A stretch of 64,000 nucleotides of DNA from Megaleporinus macrocephalus (Eukaryota; Chordata; Actinopteri; Characiformes; Anostomidae), in NCBI GenBank assembly GCA_021613375.1, contig CM038726.1:4386525-4450524 (forward strand), in the 5' to 3' direction. The notes below the pieces were generated by a model. The model saw only the letters and a program-made list of their open reading frames with translations. It had not been told where the DNA came from and ran no database searches. Below are positions 48,277-61,286 of this stretch, one piece after another. How positions within the stretch are numbered: position 1 is the stretch's first letter; every line of letters begins with the position of its first letter. The translations under genes were made by a program, and so were the position numbers.

Positions 48277-50542
48277 GGGACCGTCTCAAACCCTAGTGAG
48301 TGTCTAAGTAGGCTGTCTAGGTAATGAGTGTGTAAGTAGGCTGTCTAGGTAGTGAGTGTGTAAGTAGGCTGTGTAGGTAGTGAGGGTGTAAGTAGGCTGT
48401 CTAGGTAGTGAGTGTGTAAGTAGGCTGTCTAGGTAGTGAGTGTGTAAGTAGGTTGTCTAGGTAATGAGTGTGTAAGTAGGCTGTCTAGGTAGTGGGTGTG
48501 TAAGTAGGCTGTCTAGGTAGTGAGTGTGTAAGTAGGCTGTCTAGGTAGTGAGTGTGTAAGTAGGCTGTCTAGGTAGTGAGTGTGTAAGTAGGTTGTCTAG
48601 GTAGTGAGTGTGTAAGTAGGTTGTCTAGGTAGTGAGTGTGTAAGTAGGTTGTCTAGGTAGTGAGTGTGTAAGTAGGCTGTCTAGGTAGTGAGTGTGTAAA
48701 TAGGCTGTCTAGGTAGTGAGTGTGTAAGTAGGTTGTCTAGGTAGTGAGTGTGTAAGTAGGTTGTCTAGGTAGTGAGTGTCTAAGTATGCTGTCTAGGTAG
48801 TGAGTGTCTAAGTAGGCTGTCTAGGTAGTGAGTGTGTAAGTAGGCTGTCTAGGTAGTGAGTGTGTAAGTAGGTTGTCTAGGTAGTGAGTGTCTAAGTAGG
48901 CTGTCTAGGTAGTGAGTGTCTAAGTAGGTTGTCTAGGTAGTGAGTGTGTAAGTAGGCTGTCTAGGTAGTGAGTGTCTAAGTAGGCTGTCTAGGTAGTGAG
49001 TGTGTAAGTAGGCTGTCTAGGTAGTGAGTGTGTAAGTAGGCTGTCTAGGTAGTGAGTGTGTAAGTAGGTTGTCTAGGTAGTGAGTGTGTAAGTAGGCTGT
49101 CTAGGTAGTGAGTGTGTAAGTAGGTTGTCTAGGTAGTGAGTGTGTAAGTAGGCTGTCTAGGTAGTGAGTGTGTAAGTAGTCTGTCTAGGTAGTGAGTGTC
49201 TAAGTAGGCTGTCTAGGTAGTGAGTGTGTAAGTAGGCTGTCTAGGTAGTGAGTGTGTAAGTAGGCTGTCTAGGTAATGAGTGTGTAAGTAGGCTGTCTAG
49301 GTAGTGAGTGTGTAAGTAGGCTGTCTAGGTAGTGAGTGTGTAAGTAGGCTGTCTAGGTAGTGAGTGTGTAAGTAGGCTGTCTAGGTAATGAGTGTGTAAG
49401 TAGACTGTCTAGGTAGTGAGTGTGTAAGTAGGCTGTCTAGGTAGTGAGTGTGTAAGTAGGCTGTCTAGGTAGTGAGTGTGTAAGTAGGCTGTCTAGGTAG
49501 TGAGTGTGTAAGTAGGCTGTCTAGGTAGTGAGTGTGTAAGTAGGCTGTCTAGGTAGTGAGTGTGTAAGTAGGCTGTCTAGGTAGTGAGTGTGTAAGTAGG
49601 CTGTCTAGGTAGTGAGTGTCTAAGTAGGCTGTCTAGGTAGTGAGTGTGTAAGTAGGCTGTCTAGGTAGTGAGTGTGTAAGTAGGCTGTCTAGGTAATGAG
49701 TGTGTAAGTAGGCTGTCTAGGTAGTGAGTGTGTAAGTAGGCTGTCTAGGTAGTGAGTGTGTAAGTAGGCTGTCTAGGTAGTGAGTGTGTAAGTAGGCTGT
49801 CTAGGTAATGAGTGTGTAAGTAGACTGTCTAGGTAGTGAGTGTGTAAGTAGGCTGTCTAGGTAGTGAGTGTGTAAGTAGGCTGTCTAGGTAGTGAGTGTG
49901 TAAGTAGGCTGTCTAGGTAGTGAGTGTCTAAGTAGGCTGTCTAGGTAGTGAGTGTCTAAGTAGGCTGTCTAGGTAGTGAGTCTGTAAGTAGGCTGTCTAG
50001 GTAGTGAGTGTGTAAGTAGGCTGTCTAGGTAGTGAGTGTGTAAACAGATTACTGAGACGCTCTAGTTAGAGAGAGACTGCGTCACGGCTTGTTCCCGCCC
50101 ACTGCAGCACGCCACCGGTGGTTTAGCTGGTTGCTAAGATACCGGCCGGCACCCAAAACAATAGCCCGAGGCTTAAAAATCCGCTAGCATAAATGCTAAT
50201 GTCTGGAGTATAAAGTGTAAATGGTGAAGGACTCGTAACAGAGTTGATAATAAAAAACTGTTTTGTGTGATTATATGACCAGAAACACATTAAAACTCCA
50301 GAGAATCAAAATAACTCATATTTTAAAACCACTTCACTGCTCGTAGATTAGCCTGCGCTGCATCATGGGATTGTTTTAGTGGCTGAGGAAGCGTTCAAAG
50401 ATTTCTTAAAATCAGGTCTAAATAAGGTTCCTCAGTAGACAGTATGTTTAAGGTGTGTAAGTATTGGGACAGTCTACATGTCGGGAGTTCATACTATGAT
50501 GTAAATGCTGTCTATGTAGACCCTCACTAGGTTTTGAGACCC
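48277..50542. mobile_element. MITE with TIR-derived giant minisatellite
   Basis: Left end GGGACCGTCTCAAACCCTAG and right end (inverted) GGGTCTCAAAACCTAGTGAG form imperfect terminal inverted repeats. The left TIR continues TGAGTGTCTAAGTAGGCTGT and passes without a break into the 28-bp array. About 0.5 kb of ordinary sequence lies between the array and the right TIR (CCCTCACTAGGTTTTGAGAC). It has no coding capacity. Confidence 0.75.
48290..50044 (+). repeat. 28-bp minisatellite, about 62 copies
   Basis: The unit contains GTAAGTAGGCTGTCTAGG and TAGTGAGTGT. The array spans about 1.75 kb with mostly single-base variants (GGCTG/GGTTG, GTGTGTAAG/GTGTCTAAG, TAGTGAG/TAATGAG). The variant pattern at 49,261-49,640 repeats at 49,681-50,060, an offset of 420 bp or 15 units, showing a recent segmental duplication inside the array. 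Confidence 0.97.
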
Positions 50543-51145
50543 ACCCGTTATTTCATCTGGAGGAAGGAAGGAGTCGAATGAAAAGAATCAAACGGAAAGA
50601 AGGTGAATCAATTAGCTGAGTCAAATGGAAGGAAAGCTGGTGAATTAAACTGCTTAAATCATTTTAAAATGTAAAACTGTGTAAACTCCTCTAAAGAAGT
50701 GTTCCTGTGTCTCATCTGTGCTTTTCTCTTGCACCTGTGTCTGGCTACAGCTAGCTAGTTAGTGAAAAATAGTATTTTTAACTATGTTTATTAAGCATGG
50801 TACATTTGTTCAAGAAACAACACATATATAGCTATTATTCATTTATTTATTTATTTTTTGCCTCACATTTTTGGGCAAAGGGAACCTGGCAATTACTGAA
50901 TAACAGTTATCACCAAAAAAAACATTCAATATATATATATATGAAAAATGTAAAAGAATTAGTTTGCTTTTGTACTGTAGCTGTACGTGATTCACATAGG
51001 TACCAAGTGGCAGTGTTAGGACCGCTTTTGGACCAAATATGCAGACCAGATTTGATATGCCGACACGCAGACAGATCTGTAACAGACTCAGCTATTATAA
51101 GACAGTGCCGTATTGGATCCAGTCCAAATCCCAAAAACAGAGGTG

Positions 51146-52325
51146 ACTGAAACTGTATTTTCTGTTCAGAAATCTAATATTTGTTATTAAACCTACTTTG
51201 AATATGATAAATCACATACATATGCTTGACTGAAAGTTTTGTTTTAAAACTGGTTTTAGTTATTTTACATGGTAAATTAACGATTTCTGTTTTTATAATA
51301 TTTAGCTAAATGTTGGTTAAATGGTTAAAGCTAACAGTGCATATTGATTAATATCCTACACATTTTAAGTATACTAAATAATTCATAAGCCAGTTTAGAA
51401 AATCACAATGCATGAGATTTAATTAATATTAATAAAAAGTCTAACAAAAGTGCCAAAGCTGTAGAATAACTGCAGTGATATATACAAACACATATTTATC
51501 TGAAGTACATTAACGTACTAACATGATTTACAGAGAATCTCATCCCAATAGAACTCCAGTTAATCAATACAGTCGATTAGAAAAACACAATTTGTAGAGA
51601 ATGAACTGCACTGTTAATCTCTGCTATAAAACATTATGATGTAGTACCAGCTTATGACCACAAGATGTCCCTCATGTTACACACATACAGTGAAAATAAA
51701 TAAAATAAAGGCCATGAACTTGAATATCGGTTTTTTAATTAGTTATAAATTTGAGATTTGTTGTAATGATTGAGATTTTAAAGGTTTGTTGTGAGACGGT
51801 GAGTTCTAAACATGAAAACGTTATTGATCTGTAGGATCCTGCAGTGTTTGAACCTCAGATAGACCATCAAACCCAAAGCAGGTAAGTAATCAGTATACTG
51901 TGTTTTACACACGTCCTGAGATAAATCTTTAAGTCAGATCAGGTAGATTATTATGAGTAAAAGTCTTCTGAGTGTCTCAGCATGTTTGTACTGCTTGTTA
52001 AAGTCTTTCACTGTTTGAATATGACAGTGATTTGTAGGAATCCTGATCCATTCTGTCAGAAACTGTAACATGAAGCTGTTTATAAGTGGATAACTTCTCT
52101 GAATTAGTTTCATTACTTCATTAGTTTCTTTATTTGTAAGTAAATGTGATTCAGTGGTGGTTAAACAGTTTCCTGTACTTTGTCTACTGACATGAACTGT
52201 TAAATAATCTAAATATGTTATTGTTTGGGTAATTTTGGTCTCTGAGCTAAACTGGATGAAGTTACTGGTTGAAAGTCTAAATGAGTTTAACTGGACATAC
52301 AAGCAGTCGGTACTTCTTATCTGAT
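51146..52325 (+). repeat. Upstream duplication block B, copy 2
   Basis: Resumes the homology to 23,340-24,540 after the insertion. It includes the inverted-repeat arm (51,455-51,810) and the putative non-coding exon. Confidence 0.85.
51835..51881 (+). other. Putative non-coding first exon of finTRIM copy 2
   Basis: A 47-nt segment between TGATCTGTAG and AAAGCAG/GTAAGT, identical in layout to 24,042-24,088. Conservation of both splice signals supports, but does not prove, exon use. Confidence 0.35.
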
Positions 52326-52335
52326 ATTTAACAAC

Positions 52336-52395
52336 CCTCCTCTCTTTCTCCTCCTCCTCTCTTTCTCCTCCTCCTCTCTTTCTCCTCCTCCTCTC
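52336..52395 (+). repeat. CT-rich 15-bp tandem repeat, copy 2
   Basis: About four CTCTTTCTCCTCCTC units, much shorter than the equivalent array in copy 1. Confidence 0.9.
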
Positions 52396-52444
52396 TATGA
52401 CACTGTAAACAACACAGAACCAGGAAGTTCCTCCTACTCAGTTC

Positions 52445-52458
52445 AGAGAAACGAAACT
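52445..52458 (+). promoter_or_regulatory. IRF/ISRE-like element upstream of finTRIM copy 2
   Basis: AGAGAAACGAAACT, identical to the copy 1 motif, about 42 nt before the ATG. Confidence 0.35.
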
Positions 52459-52499
52459 TCTCAGAGTGCTGCTCTCTCTCCGTCTAGCAGTTCAGGAAA

Positions 52500-55400
52500 A
52501 TGGCCAGTATCTCAGTAGATCATGACCAGTTCAGCTGTCCAGTCTGTCTGGATCTGCTGAAGGATCCAGTGACTATTCCTTGTGGACACAGCTTCTGTAT
52601 GGTGTGTATTAACGGCTGCTGGGATCAGGAAGATCAGAGGGGGGTCTACAGCTGCCCCCAGTGCAGAGAGACTTTCACTCCAAGACCTGTTCTACGTAGA
52701 AACAACGTCATGGCTGAAGTGGTGGAGAAACTGAAGAAGACAGAACTCCAAGCTGCTTCTCTTGCTCCCTGTTACGCTGGACCTGGAGATGTGGAGTGTG
52801 ATTTCTGCTCTGGGAGAAAACTCAAAGCCGTCAAGTCCTGTCTGACGTGTCTGGCCTCCTTTTGTGAAACTCATCTTAAACCTCACTCTGAAGTTCCTGG
52901 TTTGAAAAAACACAAGCTGGTGGAAGCATCTTCACAGCTACAGGAGAAGATCTGCTCTCAGCACGATGAAGTGATCAAGATCTACTGTCGTACTGACCAA
53001 AGCTGTATCTGCTTTATCTGTACATTAGAAGAACACAGAGGACACGATACAGTCTCAGCTAGAACTGAGAGAAGCGAGAAACAGGTGAGAACTAGAACTC
53101 TTTAGGAATCAGTTGATGTTAATTGTAATCTAGAGTCTCATTAATCAGCTGGATGATTAAACTGTTTCAGTTCCTACATTCAAGGATTGATTTTAAAGCA
53201 TGTATTAAAATGTTGTGTATGTAGGAAGTGTTCAGTAAACAGGTCAGACCAGTCAGTGATCATGTGACCAGCCAGCTCCCATCTTCCAGTCTTATTGTGA
53301 TCACATGACAGTGTAAACACTCTGTAGTGCAAGAGTTCATTTTCTTCTTCAGCTGCTATTAAAGTAAGTCTTTGTAGGTCATAATTCACAAACTAAATAT
53401 ATGTGTTGATAGAATCAGCTGAAGGAGGTACAGAGTAAATTCCAGCAGAGAATCCAGGAGAAACAGAAGAAGCTGCAGGAGCTGAAACAGGCTGTGATCA
53501 CTATGAAGGTAAGTACTGAGCAGAGGTTAGAGGTTTCAGAATTCAGTTCAATGAAATGTATATGTCATATATAATAACATTTTGTTAGAGTGCTAATCAT
53601 TGTTACAAATGCTTTTGGGAAAAAGTTTTTAGTTTTCATACCAAATTATCTTCAGTTCAAGTTAAGATTACTCTTAGATGTTCAGTCTGTAATCATTTAC
53701 CACAAAGCTGTTTATGCTGTTTTAGCCATGTTTATCAGGAGTGCTGATATTTATGTGAATGACTGTCTATTACAGTAACATTCAAAACTGTATGTCTTGT
53801 CAAATTTCTTTAGGTTTCATGATTTCACTCCTAATTGTATGTACACAAATATGAAAGTAACATTTTTGTAGTTACTAAGGTGAGCAAGCTATGCATAACT
53901 TTACCAAATTGCTGTAGATATTAATGCTGAAAATCACAGACACGACTATTTGACATCTGAAATAGGTTGAAGTCTGTGTTTGAAGATAATAGGCATGCCG
54001 TTTATATGATGCCATTGCTGGGTTTAAGTAGAGCTGTGACAGTGAGGATTGTTTCTTAATGCAGCCACAAAGCTTTGTACTTGTAGTTGGACGATTTATC
54101 ACTAAGATCAACATGTTAGTGTTTATTAGGGGTGTAACGATACACTGTGCTCACGATTCAATTCCATTCACGATACTGAGCTCACGATATTTTAAACAAA
54201 TGTGAATGAATAAAATAATTTTATTTTCTTCTGAAAAGTAAACAAATGCACGAGTTTCCTGCAATTAAAGGTATTTACGAAAAACAGAAGTAAACACAAG
54301 TAAACATAATGCTGTACTGTAGCTTCACCATCTTATATAAGAAAAGAAAATCATTACAGGTTTCATTTCTGAAGCATAACTGTGTACTTTTTTCTTTCTT
54401 AGTAAATAAACAGAGTAACCGTCACTCCTCTGCTATTAAAAGAATGAACAGTGAGCTGGAAATCATGGTATTGCATTAGATGCCATTAATAACAGAACAC
54501 TTGAGCAACTGTCCATATATACGATGCACATTGCTACATTGTTGCATCTCGAGGCATCGTTCCACAATGTATTGTTTACCCCTAGTGTTTATAGTTATCC
54601 TCACCTCAGGTGATTGGATGCCTCTCAGTCATGATGATCAGTATAATGAGACTCTTTAACACAGTTTCAGTTCTTAAGTCTAGAGAAATAAGATACCAGT
54701 ACTTGGTGACTGATGTTAAAGCCACACCGAGACAGCAGAAAGCCACAGTAGTTAACGTCACTTGAAATGTACAGATTAATTTTATGTTCTTCTATTTACA
54801 ATATATTATTATACTTATATATTTAGTATATTTTTATTTCATTTTGTTATCTTTATCTACTGGTGAATGGAGGAGCAGCAAAGTAAGAATTTGATTGTAC
54901 AGTGTAACTGTCTGTTCTGCTGTGCATGACAATAAAACTCTAGAATCTTGAATCAGTGATGTTGCAGCCTCGTCTTCAGCTCACTAACAGAGAGCTGTTA
55001 CTAAAGTAGTAACTGATTGGAAATGTGTGATTAATGATGAATCAAACTTCACCAGGCGTCACATGACTGCTGTATCATCACAGCCCTGGATATAAGCTTC
55101 TGCTCCTTGTTACCTACATTAGCTTCATAGCTCCAGTTCAAACCTATAGAATCAAATTTCAGAAACACGTCTCAGTGACTGACTACATTGTAGGAGAAGC
55201 GGGGCTTTATAAGTTAGATGTTTTGCTGAACAAGGTTCTCCATCCTGTGTGTGCTTGTCCTAACAGCGCTGTGCTCAGTCAGCAGTGGAGGACAGTGAGA
55301 GGATCTTTACTGAACTGATCTGCTCCATTGAGAAGAAGCGCTCTGAGGTAACACAGCTGATCAGAGCTCAGGAGAAGGCTGAAGTGAGTGGAGCTGAAGA

Positions 55401-58400
55401 ACTCCTGGAGAAACTGGAGCAGGAGATGGCTGATCTAAAGAGGAGACACACTGAGCTGGAGCAGCTTTCACACACAGAGGATCACATCCATTTCCTCCAG
55501 GTAACAATCACTGATCACAGAGGAATCTCTCCTCATCCAAACGTGCTCCTCATCCAGCTTCTAAAACTCTCTCAGCAGAAGTTCATTAAGACAACAGTAA
55601 ATGTTCCTGTCTGGAGTCACAAGTTAGTCTTTAGTCTAATTGGAGCAGATTGCTTTCTCTTGTACTCCTTTATCTTCCTCCATTGTGTTTGTTCTCTCTG
55701 TAGAGTTTCCAGTCTCTCTGTGTCTCTACTGGATCTGAGGACTCTCCCAGCATCACTGTCCATCAGCATCTCTCATTTGATGGAGTGAGGAAATCAGTGT
55801 GTGAGCTGAAAGAGCGACTAGAGGAGTTCTGCAGACAGGACTTCAGTAAAATCCCTCCACACGGTAAGAGGAGCTGTTCTGCTCCTGCTGTTCTGTGTTA
55901 TGACCTGTTTGAACATGTTTTTTAAACACACCTAAAAAGGTTACCAGAGGTACAAACACACCGTTATTAGTGTTACGATCAACAAAGCAGAACAATATAT
56001 AAAGTATGTCAGAAAAGAAGTGAGCACACTCCTCACATAGTTTTCTTTTAATGGAACAACACTGTAGATGTGAAATGTGAATATTACTCAGAGTAGTCAG
56101 TGTACAGCTTGTATAGCAGTCTAGATTTACTGTGTTCTGAAAATAACACACAGCCATTAATGTCCAAATAGCTGCAAACGCCAGTGAGTACACCTCACAG
56201 TGAACATGTCCAATAGTGTTCATAGTGTCAATACTTTGTGTGACTACCATTATTATCTAGCACTGCTTTAACCTTCCTGGGTAGTATGGAATTCACCAGA
56301 GCTGCACAGGTTGCTATTGGAATCCTCTTCCACTACTGTATGTTGACATCACAGAGGTGGTGGATGCTAGACACCTTACACTCCTCCACCTTCCGCTTGG
56401 GGATGCCCCACAGGTGTTCAATTGGGTTTAGGTCTGGAGACATATTTGGCCCTTCCATCACCTTTATCAAGGCAGGGGTCATCTTGGAGGTGCGTTTGGA
56501 GTCATTATCATGTTGGAAAACTGCAATGAGGTCCAGTTTCTGAAGGCAGGGGATCATGCTCTGCTTCAGAATGTCACAGTACATGTTGGAATTCATGTTT
56601 CCCTCAATGAACCACAGATCCCCAGTGCCGGCAGCACTCATGCAGCCCCAGACCATGATGATACCACCACCATGCTTGACTTTAGGCAAGACACAGTTAT
56701 CTTGGTACTGCTTACCAGGGCGCGGCCAAACATGATGGACTCCATCTGAGCCAAATAAGTTTATCTTGGTCTTCTCAGACCACAGGACATGATCTTGGAC
56801 TGCTTGTCTTCAACAAACTGTTTGTGGGCTTTCTTGTGCGTCAGCTTCAGAAAAGGCTTCTTTCTGGGCCGACGGCCATGCAGACCGAGTTGATACAGTG
56901 TGCGGCATATGGTCTGAGCACTGACAGGCTGACCTCACACTTCTTCAACCTCTGAAGCAATACTGGCATCACTCATACGTCACTTTTTTAAGGCAACCTC
57001 TTGATACGACGCTGAACACATGGACTCAACTTCTTTGGTCGACCCTGTCAAGGCCTGTTCCGAGTGGAACCTGTACTGGAAAACCGCTGTATGACCTTGT
57101 CCACCATTCTGTAGCTCAGTTTCAGGGTGTTAGCAATCCTTTTATAGCCTAGGCCATCTTTGTGGAGAGCAACAAATATATTTCTCAGATCCTCAGAGAG
57201 TTCTTCGCCATGAGGTGCCATGTTGAATATCCAGTGGCAAGTATGAGAGAATTGTACCCAAAGCATCAAATTTAACATCCCGGCTCCCCATTCACACCTG
57301 GAACCTTGTAACTCTAACGAGTCACATGACAGCAGGGAGGGACATCGATACACTTTGGCACTATTTGGACATGTTCACTGTGAGGTGTACTCAGTGGTGT
57401 TGCAGCTATTTGGACAGCAATGGCTGAGTTATTTTCAGAAGACAGAAAATATCTACTGTTATACAAGCTGTACACTGACTACTCTGAGTTATATCAAAGT
57501 TTCATTTCTGTAGTGTTTCCCAGGAAAAGATATAAAACATGAGCAGAAATGTGAGGGGTGTGTATATATATCACTCAAGTTTGTTATTAATTATTAACAG
57601 ATTCTTTAATTTCACATCATTATTTTTTATAAGGAGGCTTTATTAGTGAGTGGATTTATTAGTGTGTGGATTTATAGGGGTCTATGTGGGGTATATTACT
57701 TAGAGTCCATGCAGAAGGCAGGGATCAAAGCACATGCAGGAAACATCAGAAACAAATCCATCATCAAAGAAGCAGAAGATCAAGTGAGGGTCATAAAACA
57801 CACACACAACAGCTTTAAGCAGCTCAGAGACTTCACAACAAACAGCTCCAACAAACACCTACATATGAGTGTTGATCCTCCATGACAATGAAAATGAGCT
57901 GCAGGTGTGTGAGAGAGGAGGAGAGTGGGTGGAGCCAGTGAGAGTCCAGGTAGAGTCTCTCCAGAGGGGGAGACAAAACATCTGTAATAAAGTTCTTGTA
58001 GATCTAAAGATTAAAGTTTCTACTGAAACTAAATAATACATTTCACTTTTAACATCATCACTTTTATCTTTTCATCTGCATGAACAGAGCACGTGTAACA
58101 AAATGTACAAATCTGTATTTAGAAAAGTAAACATACAGAAAGTACAATACTTAAATGTACAACTTAAATGCAATAGAGTTTTTAATCACCTGCTGTAAAA
58201 GTGAACACATTCTGAAGTTTATAAAGTTTAATTATCCAGACTGTAAATGCAACACTTACAGAATTTGTAGTACGTCCAATGTCTCTGTACAACATTTAAC
58301 ATATTAAAACTTTGAACAATCCAGCATAAATTACTACACTAAAGAAAAACTTGAACAAAAACAACCACTGCGTTTGAAATATGGACCAGGGCTGATTCAA

Positions 58401-61231
58401 CTGTATATCAAGGCCATAACTTACATTATCAATTCCTCAAGTTTACTAAAGTGCTACACATTCAAAATGACAATTTCTAAAATGTATGTAGCATAGAGAC
58501 TACAAGCTAAAATATCTGGCCTGTGGGCTCATTATGTTTAATTAGCCCACTGTATATGCCAATTAATCAGTCAATCATTAAGTGTTAATCGAAAATCTGC
58601 CTGGTGCAATAAAAGAAGTGGATTTTTTTTTGTCTGAGAATTTGAATTGAACAGGTTTTAGATTTGGATATTTTAATAAGATATAAATAATCACCTCTCT
58701 TATAAATGTAGTAACCATGAAATATTAGTTTTTCCAAATTTTAACAGCATATGCCAGTCAGTGCTACACATCCAAAATGTTAATTTCTAAAATGTAAAAT
58801 GATACAAATACCCCAGAACAATGCATCACAATGGAAGTGCCTCAAAAATGTGTAGATTTTTAGCAATGCAGCATACATTTGAAAAAAGTGCTTCAAAAAC
58901 ATTCATATTTAGCTCTCTAGAGTCTGTCAGCAAAATGCAACAAAATTAATAATTAATAATAATTATGGAAACAACATATCATAACATAAGATTAGCACAA
59001 TGCCACAAGCCTAAATACTTCCAAAATCAAGAAAATCATAAACTTAATACACCTTACATTATTCCAATAATTAAAATTTATAAAAGGGCAGTTTTACTTC
59101 AAATCACAAGACTAGGTGAGGTATGTCTGCTCAATATAAAGTTCAAATAAACATATACCATAGAGACTACAGGCTAAAATATCTGGCCAGTGGGCTCATT
59201 ATGTTTAGTGCTCAGGCCACAAATCAGAAAAGTGGGTATTCTAATTAGAGTAGAAGTGATTATCTAAAATCAGATGAAATAAAAGAACTGAATCAGATAT
59301 TTTTGCCTAGGAAGTAGAAAATGTGATGTATTTGATATATTTTAATGAGATATACATATCAATTAACCCTGACATAAAGGTAGTAACCATCAAATATTTG
59401 TTTTTCCAAATTTTAACAGCATGTGCCAAATAAATGCTACACATCCAAAATGGCTGTCCAAACCTTGTAGAATGTAAATGATAAGTATCCCCCAAAACAA
59501 TACATCACACTGAAGGCGTCTCAAAAAAATGCTCCATTCTGATCGTGAACAAAAATCTGATTTTGAAATGTTTAACCATGCAGCATACATTTAACTAAAC
59601 TACTTTAACTAAATCTGTCAGTAAAATGCAACAACAATAACCTCAATAATAATCCAGTACACATTGTAACATATAACTAGCACCATGTCACAAGCTTAAT
59701 TCTTCCAAAATCAAGACCATCATGAACTAACCCTACTCCAACTCACTGAAGAGCTTGGTCTTCAGAGCCTGAACTTTGTGTGACAGTTTGTTAGCATCTA
59801 GGTCCAGAAACAGTTTCTGGATTACCTCAAATGTAATTTGGGAGGGTAACTCAAGTTAAAGGCATAAATTAATCCAAGCAACAATGCAATGGCAAGAGAC
59901 ACACTGGCAAGGTCTTCCAGAACCACAACACCTTCGATTACCACTCCAACCTCCACAGGATGGTCCATGACTTCAGCCCCCTCGACTCTGGTTGCATAGA
60001 TCCCCAAGAAAGTCCCGTCAACTCCCTGCTGAATAGCGGCCACATCAGAAACCCACAGAAAAAGAAAGATAAAAACAGAAATCATTTATTCATAGTACAC
60101 CAATTTCCATATGGGTTTTCAAATACACTACATTGTCAAAGTATCCAAATCATTGAACTCCGGTTCTAATCACTTCAACGGCCAAAGGTGTATAAAAGCA
60201 GCAGCTAGTCATGCAGACTGCTTCTACAAACATCAGTGAAAGAACAGGTCGATGCTCTCAGGAGCTCAGTGAACTCCAGCACTGTGGTACCGTGATAGGA
60301 TGCAGCACCTGTGCAAGTCCAGTTGTGAAATTTCCTCACTACTAAATATTCCACAGCCAACTGTCAGTGCTATTATAACAATGGAAGCTACAAATGACGG
60401 AGCGAGGTCAGCAGATGCTGAGGAGCATAGTGCACAGAGGGCAACCTCACTACAGACCTCCAAACTTCATGTGGCCTTCAAAATAGCTTAACCTCCAAGC
60501 CTTACATCACCAAACACAAGGCAGGTGAGCGGACAGTTTAGGCAACGTAGTGTGTTTGACCAATAATTCAACACATTTACTGACCATATATTCACGAATG
60601 AGATCATCCGGCTCTTCATTCAAGTAGAGACACAGAGCTCTGAGGACTGATTCTCTTTTAACTTCAGCGTTGTCACTCTAAGGATGGGAAGAGTAATCAA
60701 TTAGAGTATGTAAAACCAACAGCCATTCAAAACCACTTTTTTGAGTGTATTGATGTTCCATTCTATTCTATTCTATTTTATTCTATTCTATTTTATTCTA
60801 TTCTATTCTATTCTATTCTATATTATTCTATTCTATTCTATTCTATTTTATTCTATTCTATTTTATTCTATTCTATTCTATTCTATTCTATTCTATATTA
60901 TTCTATTCTATTCTATTCTATTCTATTCTATTCTATTCTATATTATTCTATTCTATTCTATTCTATTTTATTCTATTCTATTTTATTCTATTCTATTCTA
61001 TTCTATATTATTCTATTCTATTCTATTCTATTCTATTTTATTCTATTCTATTCTATTCTATTCTATTCTATTCTATATTATTCTATTCTATTCTATTCTA
61101 TTCTATTCTATTGATGTTCTGGATTGTTGTGTTTGTGTGTCTTTACAGCTGCAGCAGTTCAGATTTTATCCTCAGAACCAAAAACCAGAGCAGATTTTCT
61201 GCAGTGTATGAGTAACAAACACACACACACT

Positions 61232-61286
<55 letters not shown>

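Larger units (their letters stand above)
42798..51145. mobile_element. 8.3-kb insertion upstream of finTRIM copy 2
   Basis: Defined by comparison with copy 1, where the flanking sequences are only about 20 bp apart. Left end CCCTGATAGCAAATTTACTC, then ATCTGGCCCAGACC and several CTGG(T/C)CCA-like motifs. The right end (50,985-51,145), read inverted, shows related motifs (AAATCTGGTCTGCATATTTG, CTGTTACAGATCTG), an imperfect terminal inverted-repeat region. It contains the decayed DUF4806-type gene and, nested within, the minisatellite-bearing MITE. The transposon class is not identified. Confidence 0.6.

Noticed and set aside
48290..50044. CRISPR-like regular array
   Set aside because: Units are contiguous with no unique spacers, and the genome is vertebrate; it is a minisatellite.
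60741..61211. 156-codon Ile-Leu-Phe-Tyr-rich frame resembling a membrane protein
   Set aside because: Translation of the TTCTA pentanucleotide array.
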